Assembly: GCA_950295325.1 (NCBI GenBank)
Contig: OX485805.1
Location: forward strand, 30,367,501-30,431,500
DNA length: 64,000 nucleotides
Direction of reading: 5' to 3'
Source: Polytrichum commune
Lineage: Eukaryota; Streptophyta; Polytrichopsida; Polytrichales; Polytrichaceae
Every line of letters begins with the position of its first letter. Within the stretch, counting starts at the first letter, position 1. Made by a program: the position numbers and the translations under genes. Shown one piece after another: positions 47,441 through 59,087 of the stretch. The notes under the pieces were generated by a model. That model saw only the letters and a list, made by a program, of their open reading frames with translations. It had not been told where the DNA came from and did no database searches.

Positions 47441-47651
47441 TGCATTGGTAGCTTGATGATGTTACGAAAGTGGGCATTCTTGAACATGACATGTGTTTCT
47501 TATAGTGTAAGATTTTTAGGGTGTTGGTGTAGAGTGGGGTGTTGGTTTTAGCACCATCTACTTTAGTACCCCTCTCTCATATTCGGTCCTTCACTTGACT
47601 CGTAAGTGCCTAAGAAACCCAAATGTGCCAAAATGTATGTGATTTTTTTTT

Positions 47652-47666
47652 GGGGGGGGGGGGGGG
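47652..47666. repeat. G15 homopolymer
   Basis: A run of T is followed directly by 15 G. Such tracts are unstable and prone to assembly error. Confidence 0.95.
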
Positions 47667-48070
47667 TTAGTTAATTGTGTTGTATTTATATTTTCTGACA
47701 GTTTAGTAAGTTAGGTGCTAGAAGATTTGGAATACATAAGCGAATTTTAAAATTTTAAAGAATCAGACTAGATAAGAGACCTTGGGGATTTTTTTTCAAG
47801 AGTTTAACCGGTTGGCTTAGGGGGTTTAGGGAGTAAACCGTTGGCAGGCATGTTCCCTCTCATTTTGGAATTATGCACCAAAGTTTTTCTTTAATTTTTT
47901 CTCTCCCACATTTGCTACTAGGATTGTGATTTGGAGGTCTACAAGTGCCTTTATCAACAAATTCAAATTTGATTTGACAATGTCTAGTTTCCATAGCAAG
48001 GGCCTTCCACAATTTCAAATGCGGCATTTCATGAAGTTGTAAGCAAATTTGTTTAGTTGCTAAACCACGC

Positions 48071-48071
<1 letters not shown>

Positions 48072-48102
<31 letters not shown>
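48072..48102. repeat. A31 homopolymer
   Basis: 31 consecutive A, just before repeat K copy 2. It could be the tail of a retroposed sequence inserted between the K copies, but no target duplication was seen. Confidence 0.95.
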
Positions 48103-48106
<4 letters not shown>

Positions 48107-48125
48107 GCAGATTAAAGATGTAGAA

Positions 48126-48300
48126 AACTGTCACTTTAAGCACTAACCGTATGTGATGTGTGCTATTATTATATTCACGAGTTTTGAATAACTCTCTTTT
48201 AGCAATCGACATGAGACACTTATTTCTAATGCACCAAAACATGTCTTATTTGAGTTGGCATGCAAAAGTTGCAAGAATTCAATATTTTATTGGTACTTGA
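48126..48300 (+). repeat. Direct repeat K, copy 2
   Basis: Partner of 47,257-47,440 in the same orientation. Few substitutions by eye, so the duplication is fairly recent compared with most repeats here. Confidence 0.85.
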
Positions 48301-49879
48301 TAGAAATTGAATCCTTCTATGTTTAAAATACTTGGTGGCATGTTCGAGCATGTTGTTTGCCAAACATCCTTTGATGTGGTGGAGGTTATAGATATAACCT
48401 ACGTTGTGTACATTGCTACTCTAACTAAGGGGAAAATAGAAACAAATGAGGTATGTAGAAAGTGTCAGGATGTATGGGCCTTATCCCATCCTTGGGCATA
48501 TACGATTAAAGGAGTTGGTGACAATGTGGACCGAGTGAAGTACATTGTGTATAGTCTTGTGAATGGTCGGGATGTGACTATGGGAGCCAAATCATATACT
48601 CTAGAAACATACTAGTAAGAGACAAACAAAAACATATTTTCCTCACATCAATGTGAAGGGAGATGAATGGTATATCAACAAAAATTAACACCACCTAAGA
48701 GTTGTTGCCTCATACAACTCCCATAGCTTGGGTCAGCCCACTGTCTTGCAACATGTATGAACTTTGCTCCTTGCTTTTCTTGTTGGCCTTGCATATTTCC
48801 CATGTTGCAAATTTTTCAATTGTTGTTGGCACATTTATTTGGTTGTGGTTGGCCATTTCTTGCTTATTGTTGCATATTTTGGTGGTTGCTCGTTGTAGTA
48901 CCCTTATGTGGTTGTTGCTCGTTTGTGGGGCAATAACAATCCAAGTTTAAGGGTGACATGGCTCAAAAGATAAACCAATTTGCTATTGTTTCTCACATGC
49001 TACAAAATGGATGGCCTATGCTTCAGTACGAGTCTACGAGATCCCTAAACAAATGTCTAAAGGTGCCCCACCTGAGCATTAGGATTGGGGGGGGGGGGGG
49101 CAACAATGGTCTCCGGAGGAGGCTGGAGTGAATAGAGTGTATGTTCACAGAACATCCCTTGCTTGTTAGAATGTTGGTATGCTACTTTCACAAGTTGTCT
49201 GTGTACAAGGGCTTCTTGATGTCAAAGTGGTGGTTAGGGTTGCATAAGGTGGTTTGGGGTTACCGAGTCAGTGAGGTGTGAGTCGTGCCTTGTAAGTTGT
49301 GGATTCCGGACTGTGATTGTGGTAATACTTTGATTGAAGTTTTTGTGTTCTTCACACCTCATTGCCTGATTATTTGGAGTTGGTAACTTGGTAGCTGGTT
49401 GTGAAGTTTGAGGCTTTGAGAATGGAATATGCAATGTTTAGTTCAATCTGGAGGCTTTAATCTGTGACCAATGCAATGGAGGCAAGGTGTGAGGGAAATT
49501 TGTTTCTTGAGAACAATAGAAAACCAATAATGTTCTCACTATTATTTAAAATGTCGCTACAATTACTCTCTTTGGAATGTATGTTTTGCAATAGAAGTTG
49601 AAATAAAAAAAATCTCACATGTAGCCCATTCACCAGACTAAGCAAGACAAGTTGAAAAAAGATTCACTCCATCAATATAGTGCCAGCCATCTGCACCACA
49701 CAAAATCCCACATCATAGCCAACTGGTCAATAATTCCAAAAAGTAAAAAACAAAGGTTTGCTTGTAGTTTTTATTTTTATTACCTTTCCATTGGCTTAAT
49801 ATTGTTCTCTCTCTCTCTCCATACTATGTTTTTACTTGAACCTTAATGAACTGACATGGTATCAAAATATAACCCCAAA
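48301..49879. other. No supported gene; G14 run and partial repeat E
   Basis: A 102-residue plus frame at 48,307-48,615 is not recognised and has no second copy in the window. G14 lies at 49,087-49,100. ACATGGTATCAAAA near 49,855 recalls a tRNA-Met primer site after an LTR, but too weakly to call. Confidence 0.35.
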
Positions 49880-50767
49880 GAAAAATACTTTAGGGTTAGG
49901 TAAAAGTTACCTAACAAATATCCACTATAGATCTAGTATGCTAAAATCTATGGTCAAGAATGGATACCTAATCCTATATCAAGTGAAAGGAAACGTATGA
50001 ACATTTTTTCAAAGGTTATGCCGCAAGTGGTTGTTTACCCTCAGTAACTTCTAGGATTATTGTAAGTGGTGCGGACTAGTAAAAGTGGGAGTTGTATGTA
50101 ATATGTTGCACATTTCGATCACATAAGGCTCAAATGGCTAAGGAACATGTAGAATACTCATTGGTAATATGTGTATTCTTCGTTATGAAATGTATGATCA
50201 TGCCGTACATGATTGTGTGACTTAGAATAACAATTGGGTCATGTTGTTATTCACCTCATGTACTAACCCTCTTTGTGGATTTGGTTGGTGGCATGGGCAC
50301 AAGTGAGGCATACCCTTCACAATTTTGACGGTAATCTTAGATTTTATATATCATCTTCTTTCAAAGATATGTATGTGTTGCTTAGATATTCCACAATATG
50401 ATTTGGAATGTAAAGCATTTTTGAGTTGTGTTCAAACTTTGAAGTACCCTTGAATACGTCTTATATTGAAATTGGTTTTGTAAACTTAGGATATGGAAGG
50501 CATTATATATGTTGCTTAAACATACAAGTATGAAACCTTGGTAGCTTAGATGGCTAAGGTTTTGACTTGTTTAGTAATATACCGAAATGAGATGATTACA
50601 ATAGTATGGAAATAGATGTGCAAAACTATGGTCATGAAGGGTGATCCCACCCACCCTCATGAGTTATGAAAGGCACATAGATATGTAAAAGAATAGATGG
50701 CCTCTAAACAAAAGGGTGTTTTAAGAAGCAACAAAGCTTGAAAGTAACCTTTGATAGACTCAATAAA

Positions 50768-50832
<65 letters not shown>
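49880..50832 (+). repeat. ~0.9 kb dispersed repeat, copy B
   Basis: Shares CTCAAATGGCTAAGGAACA, GTAGAATACTCATTGG, TTTGTGGATTTGGTTGGTGG and ACAAGTGAGGCATACCC with copies A and C. It ends in the large CT microsatellite where copy A has only a short CT tract. Confidence 0.85.
50772..50830. repeat. (TC)n microsatellite, about 29 units
   Basis: Pure TC/CT for 59 bp. The minus strand reads as alternating Arg-Glu codons, which is not a protein. Confidence 0.97.
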
Positions 50833-50833
<1 letters not shown>

Positions 50834-50924
50834 CTTAGTTCTTGGCATGCCATTAAAAGACTATAACACTTTGTATAATGACCCTATGTAAGGTTCCACC
50901 TTAGGGGTCCAGCAAAGGGAGGTT

Positions 50925-51794
50925 AAAAAAGGCTCAGCCGTAGATCCAGAACTTGCATCTACGGTCATAAACATTTACCTAATCTTATAATAAGAGGAAG
51001 CCAACCTCAGTACTTCCTTTCCAAGTGTAAACCGCATTAGCAGTTTACCCTAAGTAACTTATGGGATTAGGGTAAACGTGACGTGAGTTTGTAGGAAGTG
51101 GAAGTGACTAACTTCAAGCTTTGAACGTCAAAGGAAGCAAATGGCTAAAGAACAGGTAAAATACTCATTGAAAGTATTGAGTATTGTGTATGATGGGGAT
51201 ACTAAATGTATGATTATGCCGTATAAGTTTGTGTGACATAGATAACAATTGGGTTCTGCTGTAATTCACCTCGTGTACGTTACTAACCCTCTCCGTGGAT
51301 TTGGTTGGTGGCATGGGCACAGGTGAGGCAGACCCTTCACAAATATGACGGCTACATTAGGTTTTGTATACCATCTGATTGCAAAATAGTGTGTGTAGAT
51401 GAAGGTTACATAGAACATATGCAATGACCAGTTTTATTCTACATTGCAAGTTATTGAGCATATGATTGGTGTTACCATTTTACATTTGATTTACTGGAGC
51501 TAAGTTGTAAGGAGACTCTGATAGGGTTTACATTGGAAAACCTTAGTATTATGGAATACTCCAAGGTGTTACTTGTAACAAAAATCTTTGTAAGAAGCTC
51601 CAAAGTGTTATGTTTTAACATTTGCATTGCAATGGGATGGGGGAATGATCCCACCCACCCTCCCGGGTTTTGATAGATACATAGATATATGGAAGAATGG
51701 TATGGCCTCTTGCCAAGAGGATGTTATTTGAAAAGAACTATGCTTGAAAGTAAGCTTAGCTTCTCTCAAGAAATGCCCAACTCTCTCTCTCACT

Positions 51795-51825
<31 letters not shown>

Positions 51826-51840
51826 GTGTGTGTGTAATAT
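50925..51840 (+). repeat. ~0.9 kb dispersed repeat, copy C (tandem with B)
   Basis: Same order of blocks as copy B about 1.02 kb downstream: CAAATGGCTAAAGAACAGG, CCGTGGATTTGGTTGGTGG, ACAGGTGAGGCAGACCC, GATCCCACCCACCCTCCCGG, CAAGAAATGCCCAACTCTC. Confidence 0.85.
51782..51835. repeat. (CT)n-(CA)14-(TG)6 compound, self-complementary microsatellite
   Basis: A CA tract runs directly into a TG tract at 51,822/51,823, so the two halves can pair as a hairpin. Confidence 0.95.
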
Positions 51841-51935
51841 GGCCATATGGCTAAATGCAATAAACGAGTGTAAAAAATAAATATTTGTGAAAAAATCAAT
51901 CTCTTAATGTATATGTGTCTTCTGTTTCTCAAGCA

Positions 51936-52040
51936 TAGATAGATGATAGATAAAAACTCCGGTCCTCTTTCGAGGCCGGCGTGAATAGAGTGTCTGTTCA
52001 ACTTGTCAATGAGCCAGTGCCCACCGGGCAAAGGGGTTCT
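51936..52040. repeat. Dispersed repeat E, copy 2
   Basis: AACTCCGGTCCTCTTTCGAGG, CCGGCGTGAATAGAGTGTC, GTGCCCACCGGGCAAAGGGG. Partner of 38,213-38,312. Confidence 0.65.
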
Positions 52041-52779
52041 CGAGCATATATATGATGCAGTCACTACATGGTGACTACATAATATATTAGGCTCCTATGC
52101 CACCTTCTGTAGGCCTACAAATCTCACTTGAATTATCATGGGATACAACTAGTAGGTTATGAACTTGCTAAATGCAATTGGGTCCAACCATGATAAGTTG
52201 TACCAAAATTGTGTCACGCATGACCATTTTTTTCAATCCTTCACACTCTTTTGAATAATTATCATGTTTTTATTAGTTCTCAACCAAATATCATGAAAAT
52301 ATCTATAATTGTGCTAAATCTAGCTATAACCTTATCACAAACATGAGTCCTTATGAAATGTATAAACTCCATTCTATTAAGGCCTTAATGGTACACCTTA
52401 TCATGGTTGGACCCAACTTGCTTGGGCATTGTCTAGCAACTAAGTGTTCCAATGACTCACCTACTTGGAAGTTACTTACCCTACTTGCTCCAACAACTCC
52501 TCCACCTGCTAGTTCATGGTCACGCACAAGTGGCACTTCTTATACGTGGTTCACATGCTTTTAAAAAATTGACAACTAATAGAAGATCTTTTGTTTTTCT
52601 ACTACTACTGCTATCTATTTTACAAAAATTCCCATCGTACACACCAATGTTGGACCGGTATATAGATGAATGCACGGTATCAATAATCAACATCAACTAT
52701 TGGTACCAAAATTGTGTTATCTATCAAATATTGATATTTGATGGACATCTCAAGGTGTAAAAATCTTTCTATATTTGCG
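52041..52779. other. No supported gene; short repeat shared with 55,745-55,835
   Basis: GGTATATAGATGAATG...ATCAATAATCAACATCAA...GGTACC near 52,656-52,708 recurs near 55,779-55,832. A 73-residue plus frame at 52,343 has no recognised domain. Confidence 0.35.
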
Positions 52780-53197
52780 TTATTATTTGGGTCAATACCA
52801 TTCTAAACCATACTGACACCATAACGATATCACCTAGGTACGAAGACTCTTACACGCTATATAAAAACCCAAATGGCATCAAAAACAAAAGAAGCATCAA
52901 ACACCCATTGCACTCTCATATCGAAAAGAAGAAAGATGAGATCCTCATCGTAGAAGATGGATGATTCCATTGTAAGTACCTCGGGAGGTTTATGGTGAAT
53001 CGTGTGAACAACACCCGTTCACCGAATGCGACGAAACAATCGAGGACAATGACACCGAATGTGCGAATTATCCAACTTCATGATGCTCCGAGTGAAGCTA
53101 AGCCACAAGGGTGTGGGATTTTTCACATCGGATTCCATCAGCCGGCTACTTTTTTAGGGTTTTCGAGGTTCGAGTCGCTTGGGAAGTTGTGAGGGAG
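52780..53197 (+). promoter_or_regulatory. TATA-bearing repeat with a short downstream ORF
   Basis: Upstream phrase TTATTTGGGTCAATACCAT, then CTATATAAAAACCC near 52,857, then AAATGGCATCAAAAACAAAA. The same layout occurs near 56,726-56,770 (ATTATAAATACCCGAATGG) and reversed near 62,850-63,025. It looks like a repeated promoter region of a mobile element. A 66-codon frame at 52,992-53,192 follows but is unrecognised. Confidence 0.4.
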
Positions 53198-53200
53198 TTA

Positions 53201-53699
53201 GGGCCACTTCACACGTGAGCCAAGAGCCGTGACCATGAAATTGTGAGAGCCCGAAAGAAAGTGTTCAAAGGCCGTCCCAACACACCTCCAAAATCACGTA
53301 GTGTGGTCACCGACCCTCAAGTGTAGTGTGAAGTCATACGTGACCATGCCCTCAACCAAATGCTATTTCAATGAATTTCTATTCACGCGGGTCCTCTCAC
53401 ATGATAACATAGAATAAACCAACGGTTGTGAGCGTTCGGAGTGCCATGGTCTCCCAGTTTTGCGTTAGGCCTACCTCCAAAAAGTGGTTTTTGAAAATAG
53501 TCCACGTGACCATGGAACGTGATCCATTCGATGCCATGTAGGAATCCACGTAGACTTTACATCCATCTTGCATTCACATGCTCCGTTGGTCACTCAAGCG
53601 TAGTGTGAAGTGAACTTGGACCGGCTCCGCCTTCTCCACCAATGAGAGTGCTTGAAGTGTAATGGTCATGGGCTCTCAGTCTCGTGTGTGAAGTGGCCC
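53201..53699 (+). mobile_element. TTA-type (Harbinger/Tourist-like) MITE, 499 bp, copy 3
   Basis: GGGCCACTTCACACGTGAG to CTCGTGTGTGAAGTGGCCC, with TTA at 53,198-53,200 and 53,700-53,702, a perfect 3-bp target duplication. TTA/TAA targets and a GGG-start TIR fit PIF/Harbinger. This copy defines the boundaries for the family. Confidence 0.92.
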
Positions 53700-53886
53700 T
53701 TAGTGGAGTGAGTTTCCGTAGACATACTTAAGTTTCCTTGCATTTCACGCAACAATCAAGCCCTTCGCAGTCTTTGCACGTTTCGAGAGGTTGAGTGCAA
53801 AGTCGGGCTTCCCCTGGAGCTCCATAGCCACCAGTTGGCAGGAAGATGGGGCCCTTCCTAAACGCACTCATTCCTGACTCGCCTCG

Positions 53887-54180
53887 CTAAGTTAGCCTAA
53901 CTTCACCCTTGGTGCGTGCTTTGAATGTGAAGCTTGTTTTGGGAGATATTAAGATGACGACTTGACTTTGGAAGGCTTTCGAAACATCTTCACGTTTTGA
54001 CAATGGGAGTGAAAGTACGTGAAGATGTTTTGAAACTCGGTGAATGTTTTTAGACTGGTGGAGTGCGGTGGTCTCCGTGAGATAGAAGACAATGTCAATT
54101 TGTTGGTCCAGTTGAAAGAAAGACTTGATGCTTCCTAATACTACATTCTCAAATGATGACATAAACTTATCTCTAACGGG
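53887..54180 (-). pseudogene. Second fragment of the zinc-binding transposon polyprotein
   Basis: The minus frame reads FENVVLGSIKSFFQLDQQID, overlapping FENVVLGSLESYFQL at 1330-1578. The C-x2-C part is missing here and the frame runs on into unrelated sequence. DNA matches extend to the neighbouring CTGGTGGAGTGCGGTGGTC block. Confidence 0.5.
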
Positions 54181-54450
54181 GTGATGTACATGTTCTTTTT
54201 CTTTTCATCACATGCACTTTGAATTATGAAATGAATGAATTAGTGCATAGTACATAACTCTGTCCTATTGAGTTGACATGCATCCACTACTAGGTTTAGC
54301 ATTTTTAACTGAAATCGATTGGTGGGTCGTCGAACCTACAGTCGTTTCTTATTCATTTCATAGTGCTAGACTGACCAAAGGTTAATGGGAGTGAAAATAT
54401 GTGAAGATGTCTTGAAACTAGGTAAATTTTCTTAGAGTGGCGGAGTGCGG
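53999..54450 (+). repeat. Local duplication within the transposon fragment
   Basis: AATGGGAGTGAAAGTACGTG, then AGATGTTTTGAAACTCGGT and TGGAGTGCGGT at 53,999-54,070 recur at 54,385-54,452 with few changes, so a ~70-bp block was copied ~385 bp away. Confidence 0.7.
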
Positions 54451-55984
54451 TAGCCCTATCTTCTTCTTCTTTTTTCTTTTTTTTTGAGACAAATGAGACA
54501 AGAATTTATTCCATTGCCCAAAAACATATAAGGCCACTTGAGACCTGATAATGATAGCGGCATGAGTCCCACGTGCCAAAAGGTATGCTCTTGACCGGCT
54601 TCTAACTCCTTTTTTTATTTCTAAAAATGCTCTTACAAAAAATGCTACGTTTGCAGTTTTGGTTGGAAGTTGATTGTTCGGTAAGTTTTTGGTGCATGCA
54701 TGCATATATCAAAGAAAATATTCCAACATGGTGGCATGAATAGCAATATCTTTTAGTACAAGAGATTCCAACAAAATGTTCCCCAGGAATTAAAGGGGCG
54801 AGGGTAAAGTGCTCAAATACTAACCCTCATAGGTAAGGTAGTCAAGTTTCACTTGATTGTTGAACTTTTGCTTGTTTGCTAAAAAAACTCATACCTTATC
54901 ATTGACTCCACAGGAAATACTCTCTTGAGTAGTCTTTGGAGCATTTTTGAATGAAACATTTTTGTTTTCCACTCTAATCTCACAAATTGATGGGCATTAT
55001 GCATATGGAAAACAACATTTGTTTCAACTGATCCAAGTGTTCCTTAGGGCATAGCTATGTGACCAAACCAAACGTGACAAAAATGACCAAAATGACGAAG
55101 GCTCGTTAGTAACTTGCCATTGAGAACAAATTCCTCTGACGACAAGGATCAAAGTAAGGCTCATTCCTCACTTGCTTTATAGATACTAGCAACTCGCGAG
55201 TGTGTGAGTACAAGTCCAATTTCGTAATCAACATGTAGAGCAATTGCAATTCTACATCTCATAACTATCGGTGTTGTATGGTAACTACCTAATTGTGACC
55301 CTTATCCAAAATCGATCCTACATGTTTGTGCATTTGAACATAAGAGCTCATGCTCATTATAGATTTAACATATTGAGAATACATATTGACCTCTTGCTTA
55401 CTAGCTGGTAACAACTAGCTCACGTACACACATGTGTTGGTGACCCCAACCTGGCAATGTCTACATTTAGCATTTAGGATGGACCAGAGAACATCTTTGT
55501 CACACCCTTATTGTCATTGGATCCACCAACATGAAGTCTAAAGGCTAAGGATTTGCTATAATGCCTAAAAGGATGAACATAAATCTAGTTACAAAGAGAA
55601 AAGAACGTCAATGTTTCTTACAATTGACATGCATTGTCCATTCACCAATTATAGATGTACGTACCATAATCAAAAACTTTATGGAGTCGGCGTACAACAA
55701 GAATAGTTGTTTTGTTGAACAAGTGGCACAAAACAATTGTCTGCACCACATTGGGTGGAAGGTCTCTTCCAATGTTGGTTTGGTATATAGGTGAACGGAT
55801 GACATCAATAATCAACATCAATAATGGTACCAAAGAACATACACGTGGAAATCAAAGTTTAAAACTAAAATCTTCATATACGGTGGTTGTAACAAGGTGA
55901 TAATTTCTTTCTATATACCCAAGTTAGCATTTGGATCAATACCATTCTAATCACCATTCTAAGGTCTTAAATGGTTACTTTCTC
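54451..55984. other. No gene seen
   Basis: AT-rich sequence. Overlapping 60-77 residue frames at 55,561-55,900 on both strands fall in the small repeat shared with 52,656-52,708. Confidence 0.4.
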
Positions 55985-56345
55985 CGACTAGCCCACTTCT
56001 AAGTTCTCCTAGGATATGAAACACACAATTAGTATAAGTTGGTTAGCACATCCAAATCAAGGCCATAGGCACTTTCCTCCTAATTTTTGGAGCCCCTACG
56101 ATTACCTTATTCTTTATAAAAGTGAAGACTCTCATGCACACTAAATGGGCATATAAGCTTCCTCCCCCCCCCCCCCCAACACACACACAATTATGTTCAC
56201 TATTGAACCTAGAACGGTTATCATATTTGAGCACGCACTCCGATCTCTTGTAAACACGTGTCTTTTTATGGTACCCGTTCTTGGAGCCACACCAAACCAC
56301 AACCCACTCAAATATAGGTGTCTTAATAAGGAAAGTAACCAAACA
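55985..56345 (+). mobile_element. Family D MITE with C14 run
   Basis: GCCCACTTCTAAGTTCTCC, TAGGATATGAAACACACAAT, AAGTGAAGACTCTCATGC, AATTATGTTCACTATTGAACC, GAGCACGCACTCCGATCTC, CCCACTCAAATATAGGTGTC. A C14 run at 56,164-56,177 sits in the middle. Confidence 0.8.
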
Positions 56346-56407
56346 AGGGTTGTCCGCCTTAAACCATCATGATACCAGAACAATTTTTGCCTAGATATGA
56401 AAGTTCA

Positions 56408-56580
56408 CGTCACCTCCAAAATGTAATGCCATGTAGGCATCCATGTCATACTTAGAACTTGGGGACTTGGAACCCTGTGTGAAGTGATAAGTCCCAACTC
56501 CCGAGCTCTCAACGGCCGAGATTGCACGGATTGACCTCAAGTGACTTGGGACTAGGACTTGGTACCCATGTGAATTCACC
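56408..56580 (+). repeat. Right-half fragment of the 59,088-type MITE
   Basis: ATGCCATGTAGGCATCCATG, CATACTTAGAACTTGGGGAC, GATTGCACGGATTGACCTCA and GGGACTAGGACTTGG match 59,330-59,480. It is bracketed by a ~31-bp direct repeat ending GATATGAAAGTTC (56,376-56,406 and 56,587-56,617). Confidence 0.75.
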
Positions 56581-56719
56581 CTCATACTAGAACAATTTAT
56601 GCTTAGATATGAAAGTTCTTTCCTGGTATATAGGCTTGAATGATACATCCAAAACAAACAAACAAACAAACAAACCGCCTCGTATCCATTTCCTATTGGT
56701 TTCAAAAATAGTGAGTTCC

Positions 56720-57175
56720 TCATTATAAATACCCGAATGGTATTAAAAAGAAAAGATACCCGACCAACATTCGGTGGTCTCTTGGATCTCCTTTTTCCAT
56801 ACCCTTCAAGGACTTAATCCAAGAGAGTCGGTTGGAGCAGTGTCCGAGGAGAATTTTGGGCATAATCGGTCGAGATCCTAAAGTTTCCAAGTCCAACCGG
56901 TTACATGTTAACAACTTTCGATTTTTCTTTATTATTTTGGGTTATAGTCTATAAATCCCTCTAGAATGACGGGTAAATTTCCCGAAGTCTTGAGCTTCAA
57001 CCAATTATTTCTCAAACTCAATCGGTTCATCTGTAACTAAGTTGGTTTTTCTTTATTATTTTGGGTTATATTCTATTAATCCCTCTAGATTGATGGGTAA
57101 ATTTCCCAAAGTCTTCAGCTTCAACCGGTTATTTATTTCCCAAACTCAATCGGTTCATGTGTAACTAAGTTGGCA
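56720..57175 (-). repeat. Repeat F, copy 3, with internal tandem duplication
   Basis: The minus frame reads CNRLDLETLGSRPIMPK near 56,860-56,910. The segment from GGTTTTTCTTTATTATTTTG to TTCATNTGTAACTAAGTTGG is present twice (about 56,925-57,045 and 57,050-57,170). A TATA-like ATTATAAATACCC at 56,724 follows the promoter-like pattern described at 52,780. Confidence 0.6.
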
Positions 57176-57282
57176 GCTAGTTCTCCGCATTCATTGGGTG
57201 AGCTGGGGAGATGCCATAATAATAAGGCACGCTTTGCAAAGTCCCCTTTCAGCTAATGCCATTCAATCAACAATGAACCGCT

Positions 57283-57440
57283 ACTTAGTTGTCGAGTTTG
57301 AGAAACAACCGGTTGAAGCTCAAGACTTCGGGAAAATTACCTATCGTTTTAGAGGAATATGTGGGAATATGCCTCAAATCAATGAAGAAAAACCGATAGA
57401 TCACAACATCTTCGACTTGGAAACACTAGGATCATGACTA
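57283..57440 (+). repeat. Repeat F, copy 4, inverted and open
   Basis: The plus frame reads EFEKQPVEAQDFGKITYRFR then GICGNMPQ and DLETLGS. It faces copy 3, giving an inverted pair with ~110 bp between. This copy lacks the stop seen at 40,645 and is the most open of the set. Confidence 0.6.
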
Positions 57441-59087
57441 GTGTTGCATTTTTTATATTTTAGAGGTCAGAGGCGGCATTGTAGAATACATTGTTGTATA
57501 CATTTTTCATGTTTTTTAATTGAAAATCATCGAAGACATCAATCCATGAGGTCATTGGCAAATCGTTGTCAAGAACATTCCCCTTTTCCAATATCACTTC
57601 TTTGAGCTCTTCTCCACCCAGGTATTGATTTAAAATTGTGCCTAGATTGTCCTACGATGCGAAATCCGTATTCTGGTATTCATCAATTTGTGTGGCAGGG
57701 CTCAGGCACTACCGTTGAGTTTGAATATACTAATGCTATGTGGTGATATGGAATAATTAGCAAAGTTCCACGTGTCTATATTCGCCCTACTGGCTAGGAC
57801 TGGCTATAGAAGTGAATTTATAAATGAAAACATAAAAAAACACCTCAATTTTTGCCAAGTATCATTTTAAATTGTATATTTTTAAAATAAATTAAAAAAA
57901 GATGCACCCCTAATCATGACGGATATGCCCATCCCCGGACATTGCGCCCCTTCAAGACCTTCCCAATTGAGGCCACACGATTCCGCAAACTTTGTTTGTG
58001 GCACCTCCGTTCGGGAAGTAATTGTCACCTTGATCTTAAGTTAGAGCTCCATGGGTTTCCGTAAACTCGTCCATTGGGAAGATGAAAACGTAATGAACTC
58101 TCGTATATCTCTCAAACAAAAATCTTATTATGGAATGGTACGAGGGTAAGGTGTGTGGATGTTATTGAATTATTTGTTGTGTTCTCTTGGCATTGGTAAA
58201 AATCAAACTGAACATTAGACCTCCCTTGATTTAGTCACAATTATCGAAATCGCATGTTTATTGATTTCCAAATTGAATACATAGGGCTCTCAGTTGATCT
58301 ATGTGAGAAATTCTGCTCATGGGAATCAAGTTCTCAAGCATAAAGATTGTAGAAGTGCATATATACAAAGCACGATTATGGTTGCCTTGTGATATAAATT
58401 ATTGCATTGGCGAGTTTCCTTGGGCAAATTTTGTCACCTTCATCATGTTGAGGTTAATTGTTCTTATGCATGGGAACACGATTGAGTTGGTTGCTATTGT
58501 TTTGGATTTTTTTTCTCTTTGATCGTCTAGCCATTTTATGATGAGATTATTGTTTGTAAAATGGTTCTAGTACTTCTTCCTATAGTTAGTAAGCAACACG
58601 AATTCCAAAAATCCTACCCATTGAATGCATTGCATAAGTCTTAACCTCCCATGTACACCATATGCTATGTGAGTCTATGTTACCATATAGCAAAGGAAAC
58701 AATTAGTTGAAACATAAGTGAGCGTGCCCTGTGGTATTAAGCAAGTTTTGAGCACTAGGCCTCCGTATACACAATGATCTTATGGGCATGGTTTTTGTCA
58801 TCACCAAATTTTATCCAACAAAACGTCATGCCGTGTTGCAACTTCATTCTTCTTGTACCCGTGCACCTCAAATAAAGTTCAACAATATGTCACCCTTTTT
58901 TCGTCCGGCTACAAATCTTGTGCAACCTTTCATATGGTTTCAAGTAATTGGGTGATGGTTGTTTTTAACTTTGTTAGGCATGTAGACCCCATGTAGTTTG
59001 AGAGTTGGGATATCATGGATGGTCAAGAAAGCTCTAAAATGAAAGAACCACACCCCAATCCAACTTCAACCATCACCCAATCACTTA
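57441..59087. other. No gene seen; short inverted repeat
   Basis: A 20-bp inverted repeat with one mismatch lies at 58,942-58,961 and 59,067-59,086 (AAGTAATTGGGTGATGGTTG and its inverse), ending just before the next MITE. Confidence 0.4.

Noticed and set aside
48307-48615. 102-residue plus frame with a CRKC motif
   Set aside because: No homology recalled, no splice partner, no repeat copy; a frame of this size is expected by chance in 64 kb.
49845-49870. tRNA-Met primer-binding site (TGGTATCA)
   Set aside because: Only eight bases match and no LTR pair brackets it.
50657-50848. Arg-Glu repeat protein on the minus strand
   Set aside because: Translation of the (TC)n microsatellite.
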